Source of the DNA: Colwellia sp. PAMC 21821
GTDB lineage: Bacteria > Pseudomonadota > Gammaproteobacteria > Enterobacterales > Alteromonadaceae
Reading direction: 5' to 3'
Assembly: GCF_002077175.1 (NCBI RefSeq)
Contig: NZ_CP014943.1
Coordinates: forward strand, 1,798,001 to 1,862,000
DNA length: 64,000 bases
A program made the translations under genes and the position numbers. The notes below the pieces were generated by a model that was given only the letters and a program-made list of their open reading frames with translations, did not search any database and was not told the DNA's origin. This document shows positions 11,399 to 20,976 of the stretch, in pieces (the stretch's first letter is position 1; each line of letters begins with the position of its first letter).

Positions 11399-13498
11399 GT
11401 GTCTCGCCAAACGGAAGCGTTATCTAATTTAGCCCAAATTCCAGTCACCACCTTAAAAGGCGTTGGCCCTGGTATGGCAGCTAAGCTAGAAAAAGTAGGT
11501 TTAGTCTCACTACAAGACTTACTATTTCATTTACCGCTTCGCTACGAAGACCGCACACGTGTTACTGCTGTTCGTGATCTCATGCCCGGTATATTCACCA
11601 ATATTATTGGTGAGGTCACGCAAAACGAAATCATACAAGGCAAGCGTAGAATGATGCTAGTGACTATCAATGATGGTACAGGCAGCATCAATCTACGTTT
11701 TTTTCATTTTTCAGCTAGCCAAAAAAACAGCTTAGCTATTGGGCTTAATATTCGCTGTTATGGTGAAGTTAATCGCGGTATGCGTGGTTTCGAAATGGTG
11801 CATCCAGAATATAAAGCGCTAGATCAAGATCAACCTTTAACGCCGACAGAAGAAACGCTGACCCCAGTATATTCAACTACCGACGGTTTACGGCAACTAT
11901 CTTTGCGTAATTTAACCGAGCAAGCATTAATCCGCCTACAACGTGGCCATGTAGAAGAATTATTACCTGCAGAAATTAGCCATCAACAATACTCTTTAGC
12001 TGAAGCATTAGCCTTAATTCATCGGCCTCCGCCAGACACCTCCGTTATTTTAATGGAAGAAGGCAAACATCCGGCGCAGCTTAGACTGATCAAAGAAGAG
12101 CTGTTAGCCCATAACCTCAGTATGTTGAAGTTAAGAGCCGCTAATGATCATCATCCCGCTGTAGTTTTGGCAACAGATACACAGCTAGAGAAAAGCTTTT
12201 TAGCGTCATTACCATTTACACCCACAGGGGCACAAGCAAGAGTTACTGCAGAAATACGTACTGACTTACTAAAACCCGTACCTATGATGCGTTTAGTGCA
12301 AGGTGATGTTGGTTCAGGCAAAACACTGGTTGCAGCATTAGCCGCGTTAACCGCTATTGGTCAAGGCTTTCAAGTTGCCTTAATGGCACCAACAGAGATA
12401 CTGGCTGAACAACATGCGATTAATTTTCAAAAATGGTTTGAGCCACTTAGCATTTCCGTCGGTTGGCTGGTCGGTAAAACCAAAGCGAAAGCAAGACGCA
12501 ATGCCTTAGAGCACATTGAAAATGGCAATATGCAAATGGTTATTGGTACCCATGCCTTGTTCCAAGAGCAAGTAATATTCAACAAACTCGCACTGGTTAT
12601 TATTGATGAGCAACATAAGTTTGGTGTCCATCAGCGTCTATCATTACGTGAAAAAGGTGCATGGCAAGGTAATTATCCACACCAGTTAATTATGACTGCA
12701 ACACCTATTCCTCGCACTTTAGCCATGACAGCTTATGCAGATTTAGACACCTCAGTAATTGATGAATTACCCCCTGGGCGAACACCTATAACCACGATAG
12801 CATTGCCAGATAATCGTCGAGATGATGTTATTGAACGTATTCGTCAAGGTTGTACAAACGACAACCGTCAAGCTTACTGGGTGTGTACCTTAATTGAAGA
12901 GTCTGAGGTTCTGCAATGCCAAGCTGCTGAAGATACTGCTGTGCACTTGCAAGAGCAGTTATCCGAGTTAAAAATAGGTTTAGTACACGGTCGAATGAAA
13001 GCCGATGAAAAACAAGCCGTAATGGAGCGCTTTAAACTTGGCGAACTCGATGTGCTAGTAGCCACAACCGTAATAGAAGTTGGCGTTGATGTGCCCAACG
13101 CCAGCCTAATGGTTATTGAGAATCCAGAACGATTAGGTTTAGCACAACTTCATCAATTGCGTGGCCGCGTAGGTCGTGGTTCAGTGGCGTCTCATTGTGT
13201 CTTAATGTACAAAGCTCCGCTGACTAAAACCGCGACCAAACGCTTGAATGTGCTCAGAGAAAGCAACGATGGCTTTGTTATCGCGCAAAAAGATCTCGAA
13301 ATTCGCGGGCCTGGCGAATTGCTCGGTACCAAGCAAACGGGTTTAGCTGATTTAAGAATTGCAGACCTACAGCGAGACGCTCACTTAATACCTGAAGTGC
13401 AGCAGCAAGCTCACTTGATATGGCGACAGTACCCAGAAAAGGCCAACGCACTGATCAATCGTTGGCTAGCAAATCGTGAAAAATATTCTAACGCTTAA
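11399..13498 (+). CDS. recG: ATP-dependent DNA helicase RecG
   Basis: Reverses stalled replication forks and processes D-loops, R-loops and Holliday junctions. 699 residues from the chosen start (E. coli 693). Wedge/OB domain in the first ~150 residues (LPLRYEDRTR), Walker A GDVGSGKT, DEQH box in IIDEQHKFG, motif III MTATPIPRTLA, motif VI QLRGRVGRG, and an ending KYSNA like E. coli RYSNA. An open frame extends upstream into trmH, but GTG at 11399 is preferred: it has AAGGGA about 8 bases upstream and follows the trmH stop. Confidence 0.96.
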   Translation: MSRQTEALSNLAQIPVTTLKGVGPGMAAKLEKVGLVSLQDLLFHLPLRYEDRTRVTAVRDLMPGIFTNIIGEVTQNEIIQGKRRMMLVTINDGTGSINLRFFHFSASQKNSLAIGLNIRCYGEVNRGMRGFEMVHPEYKALDQDQPLTPTEETLTPVYSTTDGLRQLSLRNLTEQALIRLQRGHVEELLPAEISHQQYSLAEALALIHRPPPDTSVILMEEGKHPAQLRLIKEELLAHNLSMLKLRAANDHHPAVVLATDTQLEKSFLASLPFTPTGAQARVTAEIRTDLLKPVPMMRLVQGDVGSGKTLVAALAALTAIGQGFQVALMAPTEILAEQHAINFQKWFEPLSISVGWLVGKTKAKARRNALEHIENGNMQMVIGTHALFQEQVIFNKLALVIIDEQHKFGVHQRLSLREKGAWQGNYPHQLIMTATPIPRTLAMTAYADLDTSVIDELPPGRTPITTIALPDNRRDDVIERIRQGCTNDNRQAYWVCTLIEESEVLQCQAAEDTAVHLQEQLSELKIGLVHGRMKADEKQAVMERFKLGELDVLVATTVIEVGVDVPNASLMVIENPERLGLAQLHQLRGRVGRGSVASHCVLMYKAPLTKTATKRLNVLRESNDGFVIAQKDLEIRGPGELLGTKQTGLADLRIADLQRDAHLIPEVQQQAHLIWRQYPEKANALINRWLANREKYSNA

Positions 13499-13518
13499 AG
13501 CTGGCAACGTTAGCGATT

Positions 13519-13548
13519 ATACCCAGTTGATTAATTAGCCCATGAGAG
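13519..13548. repeat. Partial copy of the dispersed repeat
   Basis: ATACCCAGTTGATTAATTA differs by one base from the repeat end ATACCAAGTTGATTAATTA seen (as its complement) at 40158-40176, and CATGAGAG follows. It lies between recG and ubiE. Probably a shortened remnant of the family at 6631 and 40019. Confidence 0.5.
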
Positions 13549-13714
13549 AGTAAGTATCAGGCGATAAAAAACAACAAAAACAGCCCTAAATATCACGTGT
13601 TAACAACCTTTATTAAACCTGAGTTACGTTTAATATCTACCACCTTGATCTGAAGTGTTAATTAATCTAAAAAAATGCGGTAAACTAGCAGTAATTTTAG
13701 TTTATAGCGAAACC

Positions 13715-14506
13715 ATGATGTCTGCACACGATCAAAATCATCCAATTAACAACGACAATAGTGAAGAAGCTACTACTCACTTTGGTTTTCAAACCGTCGA
13801 AAAAAATGAAAAAGAGTCGAAAGTTGCCAGCGTATTTCATTCTGTTGCCCAGCAATACGATGTAATGAACGATTTGATGTCATTTGGTATTCATCGCTTA
13901 TGGAAACGTTTTACCATCGACGCCAGTGGCGTACGTCCAGGTAACAAAGTATTAGACTTAGCCGGTGGTACCGGTGATTTAACGGCAAAATTTTCCCAAC
14001 TTGTTGGCCGTGAAGGTAAAGTTATACTTGCTGATATTAATAGCTCAATGCTGAATGTTGGTCGCGATAAATTACGTGATCGCGGCTTAGTACAAAATAT
14101 TGAATACGTGCAAGCAAACGCTCAATATTTACCGTTTGAAGATAATACTTTTGATGTTATCACCATAGCGTTTGGTTTGCGCAATGTTACCGATAAAGAT
14201 ATGGCACTGCGTTCTATGTACCGTGTACTTAAGCCTGGTGGACGTTTATTAGTACTAGAGTTCTCTAAACCTGAACATGAATTAGTGAATAAAGCCTACG
14301 ATTTTTATTCTTTTAATATCTTGCCTAAAATGGGTGAGTTAGTGGCAAAAGACGGTGACAGCTATCAATATTTAGCAGAATCTATCCGCATGCATCCTGA
14401 TCAAGAAACACTGAAAAACATGATGGATGATGCAGGTTTTGAACAAACCAGTTACAAAAATTTAACTGGCGGTGTTGTCGCGCTGCATAAAGGTTATAAA
14501 TTTTAA
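13715..14506 (+). CDS. ubiE: Ubiquinone/menaquinone C-methyltransferase UbiE
   Basis: SAM-dependent methyltransferase that C-methylates demethylmenaquinone and the 2-polyprenyl-6-methoxy-benzoquinol intermediate. SAM motif [14 protein letters not shown], then [12 protein letters not shown] and [17 protein letters not shown]; the C-terminus [10 protein letters not shown] matches E. coli VVALHRGYKF. The open frame starts 60 bases earlier at a weak codon, but ATG at 13715 (or 13718) gives 263 residues, close to the 251 of E. coli, with [14 protein letters not shown] sequence near the start. The ribosome site is weak. ubiJ and ubiB follow closely. Confidence 0.96.
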   Translation: MMSAHDQNHPINNDNSEEATTHFGFQTVEKNEKESKVASVFHSVAQQYDVMNDLMSFGIHRLWKRFTIDASGVRPGNKVLDLAGGTGDLTAKFSQLVGREGKVILADINSSMLNVGRDKLRDRGLVQNIEYVQANAQYLPFEDNTFDVITIAFGLRNVTDKDMALRSMYRVLKPGGRLLVLEFSKPEHELVNKAYDFYSFNILPKMGELVAKDGDSYQYLAESIRMHPDQETLKNMMDDAGFEQTSYKNLTGGVVALHKGYKF

Positions 14507-14510
14507 TCGT

Positions 14511-15152
14511 ATGCGTCAGACTATCAGTCAGCAACTTATGTTTGCTCAGGCCTTAAGCGCACTGCTAGAAACCGTTATTAATCAGTTTCTGCGCTATAAC
14601 TTACACGGCACAAAGGCATTAAAACCTTTATCTGGGAAAACACTGACGGTAAAACTTGCAGAATTACCGTTTCCATTAAGCTTTACCATTAGCCATGAAA
14701 AAATACATGTAACGACCAGTGATGAACATAATGACTGCTGCATCATTACCAGTATCAGCACGTTAATTGAACTCAATAAAGAGCAGCAACTTACTGATTT
14801 AATCAAAAACGATAAACTCGATATTCAAGGTGATCTAAAAGTAGCTCAGCGTTTTTCCGAGATTGCACAAACACTTGATATTGATTGGCAAAGTGAGTTA
14901 GCCAAACGCATTGGTGATATTCCTGCCTACAAGTTAGGCGAGCTGGGTCGCCAGTTAGTAAAAAAATTAAACTTTGCGTCTCAACAAATACAAGCCGATG
15001 CCAGCGAATGGCTAGTACACGAAAAACGACTGATGGTAACAGCAGCTGAAATATCTTATTTTAGTGATGATGTTGAACAGTTAGCGCAAAAAGCTCATGT
15101 TTTAAGTCAACGAATTGAGCAATTAATCAATCAACAAAGCAAAAAATCATAA
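14511..15152 (+). CDS. ubiJ: Ubiquinone biosynthesis accessory factor UbiJ (SCP2-like)
   Basis: Non-enzymatic lipid-binding factor of the soluble Ubi metabolon; it binds octaprenyl intermediates through an N-terminal SCP2 domain. 213 residues (E. coli 201). The ATG five bases after the ubiE stop is chosen over an upstream in-frame codon inside ubiE, giving an N-terminus QQLMFAQALSALLETVINQFL. The C-terminal helices (DDVEQLAQKAHVLSQRIEQL) resemble the family coiled-coil that contacts UbiK. The position between ubiE and ubiB is diagnostic; sequence conservation alone is modest. Confidence 0.9.
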   Translation: MRQTISQQLMFAQALSALLETVINQFLRYNLHGTKALKPLSGKTLTVKLAELPFPLSFTISHEKIHVTTSDEHNDCCIITSISTLIELNKEQQLTDLIKNDKLDIQGDLKVAQRFSEIAQTLDIDWQSELAKRIGDIPAYKLGELGRQLVKKLNFASQQIQADASEWLVHEKRLMVTAAEISYFSDDVEQLAQKAHVLSQRIEQLINQQSKKS

Positions 15153-15161
15153 GGTCCTGCG

Positions 15162-16727
15162 GTGAGTAGTAAGCGTTTATACAAAATAGTAAAAACATTT
15201 CTTCAGTATGGGCTAGATGAGCTTGTGCCGAAAAAGTACCTGCCGTGGTACATAAAAGTTGCACGCGGCTCATTGTTTTGGCTTAGAAACAAACACAAAG
15301 ATAAAACCAAGGCTCAGCGTGTTCGACTCGCTATCGAGTCACTAGGTCCCGTATTTGTTAAGTTTGGTCAAATGCTATCAACCCGCCGAGATTTATTACC
15401 CGACGACTTCGCGCGAGAACTGACGCTATTACAAGATAAAGTGCCGGCATTTTCTGGCGAGGCTGCTCAGAAGATAATCATAACGGCGATTGGCGCGGAA
15501 ATATTTGCTGAACAGTTTAAAGATTTCGACTTAACCCCGTTAGCATCGGCTTCTATTGCCCAAGTACACACGGCGACCCTACTACAAAAAGATGGTGAGC
15601 AAGAAGTGGTGCTGAAGGTGCTACGACCTAATATCGAAGAAACTATTTTAGCTGACATCAACGTCATGTCACTGTTTGCCAAAATTGTTGCCCGTTGGTT
15701 TCCCGATGGGAAGCGTTTACGCCCCGTTGAAGTCGTAGCAGAATATAAAAAAACCATTATAGAAGAGTTAGATTTAAATCGCGAAGCGGGAAATGCCATT
15801 CAATTAAAACGCAATTTCAGCCAAGGACGAGCCAGTGACAAAGTGCTTTACGTCCCTGAAATATATAGTGAGTACAGTTCTAAAAACGTCATGGTAATGG
15901 AGCGAATTTACGGTATTGGTGTCGGTGAAGTCGAGACTTTACAAGCAAAAAATATTGACATGAAACTGCTTGCTGAGCGCGGTGTTGAAGTGTTTTTCAC
16001 ACAAGTATTCCGTGACAGCTTTTTTCATGCTGACATGCATCCAGGTAATGTTTTTGTCGATGCTACAAAGCCACAAGATCCTACTTGGATTGCGATTGAT
16101 TACGGCATAGTCGGTACCTTAAATCGCGAAGATAAGCGTTATTTAGCAGAGAATTTTGTCGCATTTTTTAACCGTGACTATCGTAAAGTAGCACAATTAC
16201 ATGTTGATTCAGGCTGGGTACCCAGTGAGACCAGTGTTGACGAATTTGAATTTGCTATTCGCACAGTTTGCGAGCCAATATTTAATAAACCCTTATCTGA
16301 AATATCGTTTGGTCAGGTTTTAGTTAATCTTTTTAATACCGCTCGCCGCTTTAATATGGAAGTACAACCTCAGCTTGTGTTACTTCAAAAAACACTGCTC
16401 TATATTGAAGGTTTGGGCCGTCAGCTCTACCCTGCTTTAGATCTTTGGCAAACAGCCAAACCATTTTTAGAAAACTGGGTAAAAGAACAAATGGGTATTA
16501 AAGCCGTTTATAAAAAGGTCAAAGAGAACTTACCTTTTTGGAATGAAAAACTGCCAGAAATTCCTGATTTGGTCTACGATTACTTAAAAACTAATCGCGA
16601 AGCTCAGCGTCAGCAATTAATGTCACTGAAGCAAATTCAGCTACAGCAGCAACAACACAGCAAGCAAATGACAAAACTGGTCGTTATAGCCACACTCGCC
16701 ATTTGTTTGACCATTAGCTTTACTTAA
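15162..16727 (+). CDS. ubiB: Ubiquinone biosynthesis kinase-like protein UbiB
   Basis: ABC1/ADCK atypical kinase-like ATPase needed for ubiquinone biosynthesis, thought to extract lipid intermediates from the membrane. 521 residues. KxGQ motif in [13 protein letters not shown], Ala-rich loop [12 protein letters not shown], catalytic [13 protein letters not shown], and IDYGIVG in place of the usual DFG. E. coli UbiB (546) has two C-terminal membrane segments; here only one ([16 protein letters not shown]) is seen and the protein stops just after it. GTG start with AAGG upstream. tatABC, a frequent downstream neighbour, is not present. Confidence 0.96.
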   Translation: MSSKRLYKIVKTFLQYGLDELVPKKYLPWYIKVARGSLFWLRNKHKDKTKAQRVRLAIESLGPVFVKFGQMLSTRRDLLPDDFARELTLLQDKVPAFSGEAAQKIIITAIGAEIFAEQFKDFDLTPLASASIAQVHTATLLQKDGEQEVVLKVLRPNIEETILADINVMSLFAKIVARWFPDGKRLRPVEVVAEYKKTIIEELDLNREAGNAIQLKRNFSQGRASDKVLYVPEIYSEYSSKNVMVMERIYGIGVGEVETLQAKNIDMKLLAERGVEVFFTQVFRDSFFHADMHPGNVFVDATKPQDPTWIAIDYGIVGTLNREDKRYLAENFVAFFNRDYRKVAQLHVDSGWVPSETSVDEFEFAIRTVCEPIFNKPLSEISFGQVLVNLFNTARRFNMEVQPQLVLLQKTLLYIEGLGRQLYPALDLWQTAKPFLENWVKEQMGIKAVYKKVKENLPFWNEKLPEIPDLVYDYLKTNREAQRQQLMSLKQIQLQQQQHSKQMTKLVVIATLAICLTISFT

Positions 16728-16817
16728 ATAGTTAGCAACTTGCTATCTATAGCGCCAATACTTAATACTTAGCGATAAGCCTAAGTGCTAAAATAGATTA
16801 ATTAAACAGGAAAAAAC

Positions 16818-17297
16818 ATGACTAACAACGAAGTTTTACATCATATTCGTTATATATTTACCCTAAGCAACGAAAAAATATCAGCTATTTTTCAACATGC
16901 TGAGTGTCCGAAAACCGAAGCAGAAATTAGCAATTTTTTCCGTAAAAACGGTGAGCCATCTTTTACGCGTATCGCTGATAACCATTTAGCGAGCTTTCTT
17001 GATGGTCTAATAATAGAGTATCGTGGAGCAAAAGAGGGTGCGCAAGCGCAGTTGGATCAGTCAGTAAATAACAATATTGTTTTTAATAAAGTAAAAATTG
17101 CTTTAGCGTTAAAAGCTGAAGATATTATCGCTTTACTCGACTCTGCTGAGTTAACCTTGAGTAAGCATGAGCTGAGTGCTTTTTTCCGCAAACCTGAGCA
17201 TAAGCACTTCCGCACATGTAACGATGACACATTACTGAAATTTTTTAATGGTTTACATTTACAAAACCGACAAGCTATTTTAGCAATCAAAGAATAA
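16818..17297 (+). CDS. DUF1456 (YehS-like) protein
   Basis: 159 residues made of two similar halves, each with a pattern of helix, then FFRK, then FL/FNGL: residues ~1-75 (SNFFRKNGEPSF, ASFLDGLIIEYRG) and ~85-159 (SAFFRKPEHKHF, LKFFNGLHLQNR). This duplicated layout is that of the DUF1456/YehS family, whose function is not established. ATG preceded by AGGAAAAA. Stand-alone gene, with a hairpin after the stop. Confidence 0.8.
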   Translation: MTNNEVLHHIRYIFTLSNEKISAIFQHAECPKTEAEISNFFRKNGEPSFTRIADNHLASFLDGLIIEYRGAKEGAQAQLDQSVNNNIVFNKVKIALALKAEDIIALLDSAELTLSKHELSAFFRKPEHKHFRTCNDDTLLKFFNGLHLQNRQAILAIKE

Positions 17298-17312
17298 AAT
17301 AATTACCGTAGG

Positions 17313-17334
17313 GCTAGGTTTTCACAGACCTAGC
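17313..17334. terminator. Hairpin between convergent genes
   Basis: GCTAGGT / ACCTAGC with an 8-base loop, overlapping the last codons of the minus-strand cyclase. There is no good T run on either side, so termination is only likely from position between converging genes. Confidence 0.4.
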
Positions 17335-18346
17335 TTCCATGCTCTTCAACTGACTTAGCTGCAATCGCTTCCTTGGTCACTTCGGTCTCTGCAACCACAC
17401 GATTTCGGCCACTATCTTTTGCGACATATAGCGCAGCGTCTGCTCGGCTAATCCAAGCTTCTGCCGTCTCGCCAGCGCGATATTGAGCAACGCCGATAGA
17501 AGCAGTTGCAGAGATATTTTCAGCAAAAGTAGATTTTTCGATAATAATCCGTAATTTTTCAGCTATCTGTTTAGCTTCAGACAAGTCGACTTTCAACGGT
17601 AGAATAATAAATTCTTCACCACCATAACGATAGATATCATCTAGAGATCTCGTATGTTGTTTAATTAAGTCGACTAACTCCACCAGCACAATATCGCCAT
17701 TAGCATGACCATAGTTATCATTAATTTTCTTAAAATGATCTAAATCTAATAACAGTAACGATACTTTCGAGGGTTCTCTTTTTTGATCCGCTAGAATTTT
17801 TTCAAGTTGTCTATCTAAAGCTCGACGGTTACCTGACGAGGTTAACGGGTCAATGCTGGCTAGCAGTGCTAATTTTTCATTTGTTTTATTATAATTATTA
17901 AAAATAACATAAGAAAATAGAGCCGTTAAAAACAGTGTAAACGTAATAGTTAAGAATTCTAAAACCCTAGAAACGGGAAATAATATGATGGCAATGAGCA
18001 AAATAGCAATGAAGCATATTATGCCGGCCGGCCGAGCAGGTAAGATATAGTAAAAAGCGATCATACAAGGGTACAACCAAAATAAATGTGACTCGCCGCG
18101 AATAGCAACAATAGTCACAATAGCGACAGCAAAGAAACTAGAAAGCCAAGCTTTGGCGGTATCAACTCTCCTAGTACGATAAACAAAAAGAAAAAAAGCA
18201 GTCGTCACAATCACAAGTGAGGCATCAATAGCCGCCATGACCATGTCACCATCAATCCAACGTAAATACACAAATGGTGAAATGGTAATAACCGCAAACG
18301 CACTGAGTATCAGTAACATTTTTTCTGTTGTTGATCGTTTTGTCAT
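17330..18346 (-). CDS. Membrane-bound diguanylate cyclase
   Basis: 338 residues. About six hydrophobic segments fill residues 8-155 (for example VITISPFVYLRW, AGIICFIAILLIAIILF, FLTITFTLFLTALFSYVIF). A GGDEF domain follows at ~165-320 with DLDHFKKINDNYGH and active signature YRYGGEEF. RSLD five residues before GGEEF fits an inhibitory I-site, so product feedback is expected. No known sensory domain is recognised; the membrane region probably is the sensor. Divergent from nothing close; rep lies upstream on the same strand. Confidence 0.92.
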   Translation of the reverse strand: MTKRSTTEKMLLILSAFAVITISPFVYLRWIDGDMVMAAIDASLVIVTTAFFLFVYRTRRVDTAKAWLSSFFAVAIVTIVAIRGESHLFWLYPCMIAFYYILPARPAGIICFIAILLIAIILFPVSRVLEFLTITFTLFLTALFSYVIFNNYNKTNEKLALLASIDPLTSSGNRRALDRQLEKILADQKREPSKVSLLLLDLDHFKKINDNYGHANGDIVLVELVDLIKQHTRSLDDIYRYGGEEFIILPLKVDLSEAKQIAEKLRIIIEKSTFAENISATASIGVAQYRAGETAEAWISRADAALYVAKDSGRNRVVAETEVTKEAIAAKSVEEHGS

Positions 18347-18473
18347 CGAATCTTCCTAATAAGCGGACCTTTCCTAAGATTGATTAATACCTATTGATAT
18401 AACTCACAAGGTAAATATAGAAAAATCTAGCTTGAAATTCAAATAGATAATATGACGCTAATGGCAGTTTATA

Positions 18474-20492
18474 TTATTTCTTATGCTTTAGCATCTCACG
18501 TAAATTTGCGACTCCCATCTTGGCTGTTTCTTGCTTTTTCTCTATGCTCTGTTTGGTTTGTGTCAGTTCCCAGCTTAAATCATCTTGTGGTAGCTCATGT
18601 AAAAATCGACTCGCTTCAGTGCGAGACACTTCACCAAACTGTCTGCGCTCTCTTGCATAAGTAAAGATTAACTCTCGTTGTGCACGGGTAATACCTACAT
18701 AAGCTAAACGGCGCTCTTCCTCTACATTCCCCTCATCCATACTGGTTTGATGCGGCAATAAACCTTCTTCCATGCCAATTAAAAATACATAAGGAAACTC
18801 GAGACCTTTAGAGGCATGCAGTGTCATTAATTGTACTTGATCAGTATCTTCTTCATCTTCATTTCGCTCCATCATGTCGCGTAAGGTAAGTCGTGTAACC
18901 ACTTGCGCCAAAGTCATTGGCTCTTCATCGTCTTCACCTTCGAGCATCTGTGTGACCCAACTAAACAATTGTGTGACGTTCTTCATACGCATTTCTGCCG
19001 CCTTTGCGCTCGGTGAAGTGTCGTACAGCCAATCTTCGTAGTTTATTTCGCGCACCATTGAGCGTAATACAGCTGATGTTTCACCGCGCTCGGCATGATC
19101 AGCTGTCTCTACCAACCAACGTGTAAACCGTTGCACACTGATCAATCCGCGACCCGTTAAGTGTTGCTCTAGCCCTAACTCGAAACTGGCTGCAAACATA
19201 CTAATTTGTCGCATATTGGCATAACTGCCCAATTTTTCTAGCGTTGTTGGACCAATTTCTCGTCGTGGTACGTTCACAATACGCAAAAAAGCGTTGTCAT
19301 CATCAGGGTTCACCAACACGCGTAAAAACGCCATCATATCTTTTATTTCAGCGCGCGAGAAAAACGAGGTACCGCCATTAATTTTATAAGGTATTCTGTT
19401 GGTCATTAACGCTTTTTCAAGCAAACGTGATTGATGATTACCACGATACAAAATTGCGTAATCTTTGAATTTACTTTTGTTTAAAAAGCGATGTCCAATT
19501 AATTCACCGACCACTCGCTCTACCTCATGATCTTCATTCTTAGTTTGCAATACACGTAATTCAACACCGTAATTAAGCTCGCTGAACAACGCTTTATCAT
19601 AAACATGCGGGTTATTGGCAATTAAGGTATTGGCACACTTTAGAATACGCCCGCTAGAGCGATAGTTTTGCTCAAGTTTAATCAACTTAAGATTAGGGTA
19701 GTCTTCACCTAATAACACTAAATTTTGCGGTTTAGCACCACGCCATGAGTATATTGATTGGTCATCGTCACCCACAACCGTTAATAAACCTTGCTCGCCG
19801 GTTATTTGCTTCACTAATTCATATTGGCTAGCATTTGTGTCTTGGTATTCATCAACCAGCATATACTTGATTTTTTGCTGCCAGCGCGTACGCACTTCTG
19901 GATAATTGCGCATTAATAGCGTTGGAATTAAAATTAAGTCATCGAAATCTAGCGCGTTGTAGGCCTTCATATGCTTTTGATACATGGCATAAAACTCAGC
20001 ATATTGCAGGGCATCTGCATCACTGGCTTGTTTAATGGCGGCATCGGGCAGTAACAATTCATTCTTCCAATTTGAAATCATCATTTGCAGCTTGCTGATT
20101 AAGTCTTTATCACCATCAAGCTGCTCTTGGGTGAGCTCTTTCAATAACGCTAAGCTGTCTTGGTCATCAAATAGGGTAAAGCCGGGTTTATAGCCTAAAG
20201 TTTTTAATTCTCGGCGAATAATGTCTAAACCCAAAGAGTGAAACGTACATACCGTTAACCCCCTTGTTTGCGACTTATCCATCATTTTAACTACACGCTC
20301 TTTCATTTCACGTGCCGCTTTATTGGTAAAGGTTACCGCAGCGATATTCTTCGCTTTATACCCACAATTTTGAATTAAGTACGCAATTTTCTGACAAATA
20401 ACCCCAGTTTTTCCACTGCCCGCTCCCGCTAATACTAAGCATGGACCTTCAACATATTTTTTTGCTTCATTCTGACCTGGGTTTAATTTCAT
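18474..20492 (-). CDS. rep: ATP-dependent DNA helicase Rep
   Basis: 3'-5' superfamily 1 helicase that clears proteins ahead of replication forks and helps restart. 672 residues from ATG at 20492 (E. coli 673); the open frame begins 18 bases earlier at TTG, but [10 protein letters not shown] aligns with E. coli MRLNPGQQQA. Walker [48 protein letters not shown], and [13 protein letters not shown]; motif VI region [12 protein letters not shown]. In E. coli rep lies beside ilvC; here it lies on the other side of the ilv cluster. Confidence 0.97.
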   Translation of the reverse strand: MKLNPGQNEAKKYVEGPCLVLAGAGSGKTGVICQKIAYLIQNCGYKAKNIAAVTFTNKAAREMKERVVKMMDKSQTRGLTVCTFHSLGLDIIRRELKTLGYKPGFTLFDDQDSLALLKELTQEQLDGDKDLISKLQMMISNWKNELLLPDAAIKQASDADALQYAEFYAMYQKHMKAYNALDFDDLILIPTLLMRNYPEVRTRWQQKIKYMLVDEYQDTNASQYELVKQITGEQGLLTVVGDDDQSIYSWRGAKPQNLVLLGEDYPNLKLIKLEQNYRSSGRILKCANTLIANNPHVYDKALFSELNYGVELRVLQTKNEDHEVERVVGELIGHRFLNKSKFKDYAILYRGNHQSRLLEKALMTNRIPYKINGGTSFFSRAEIKDMMAFLRVLVNPDDDNAFLRIVNVPRREIGPTTLEKLGSYANMRQISMFAASFELGLEQHLTGRGLISVQRFTRWLVETADHAERGETSAVLRSMVREINYEDWLYDTSPSAKAAEMRMKNVTQLFSWVTQMLEGEDDEEPMTLAQVVTRLTLRDMMERNEDEEDTDQVQLMTLHASKGLEFPYVFLIGMEEGLLPHQTSMDEGNVEEERRLAYVGITRAQRELIFTYARERRQFGEVSRTEASRFLHELPQDDLSWELTQTKQSIEKKQETAKMGVANLREMLKHKK

Positions 20493-20677
20493 TGCGGTGT
20501 TGTAACTCAATTGATGGATAAAATAATCGGGGGGAGATTTTACCTGTTTTTATAGCAAGACAACATCAACTTTCACCTAGGGGAGGTAATTTTTACAAGC
20601 TTTACTAGAGATATTATTATCAATATTACTGATATTGGTTACAATAACGCTATAGTTTACCAATTAAGAAGCGGCAG

Positions 20678-20929
20678 ATGATAAACGCAAAAAAAATAGA
20701 AGAAATAGCCAAACAAGTCACTGATTCAATTCCTGCGGGATTAAAAGATTTTGCTAACGAGATGGAAGATAAAACTAAAGTGGTTTTGCAGCGTAAACTA
20801 TCTCAACTTGACGTTGTTACGCGTGAAGAGTTTGATGTACAAACGCAGGTGCTAATCAAAACACGCGCTAAGTTAACTGATCTTGAAGCGAAAGTTGCCG
20901 CATTAGAAGCCAAGCTAACCGCACCATAA
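20678..20929 (+). CDS. ubiK: Ubiquinone biosynthesis accessory factor UbiK
   Basis: 83-residue BMFP-domain protein that partners UbiJ in the soluble ubiquinone-making complex and binds membranes. The start INAKKIEEIAKQVTDSIP matches E. coli IDPKKIEQIARQVHESMP, and VVTREEFDVQTQVLIKTRAKL is the family core, leading into a C-terminal coiled coil (LEAKVAALEAKL). It is separated from ubiE-ubiJ-ubiB by about 4 kb, and divergent from rep. Confidence 0.92.
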   Translation: MINAKKIEEIAKQVTDSIPAGLKDFANEMEDKTKVVLQRKLSQLDVVTREEFDVQTQVLIKTRAKLTDLEAKVAALEAKLTAP

Positions 20930-20938
20930 CTCCATTGC

Positions 20939-20964
20939 TTAAGGCCTTAAATAAAAGGCCTTAA
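20939..20964. terminator. Perfect inverted repeat between convergent ubiK and the DUF418 gene
   Basis: TTAAGGCCTT / AAGGCCTTAA, 10 bp, six-base loop. Lies between two convergent stops, so it may serve both directions, but the T tracts are poor. Confidence 0.5.
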
Positions 20965-20976
20965 ACTTTAGTTATC

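Noticed and set aside
11071..11451. Minus-strand frame across trmH-recG
   Set aside because: Shadow of two well-supported genes.
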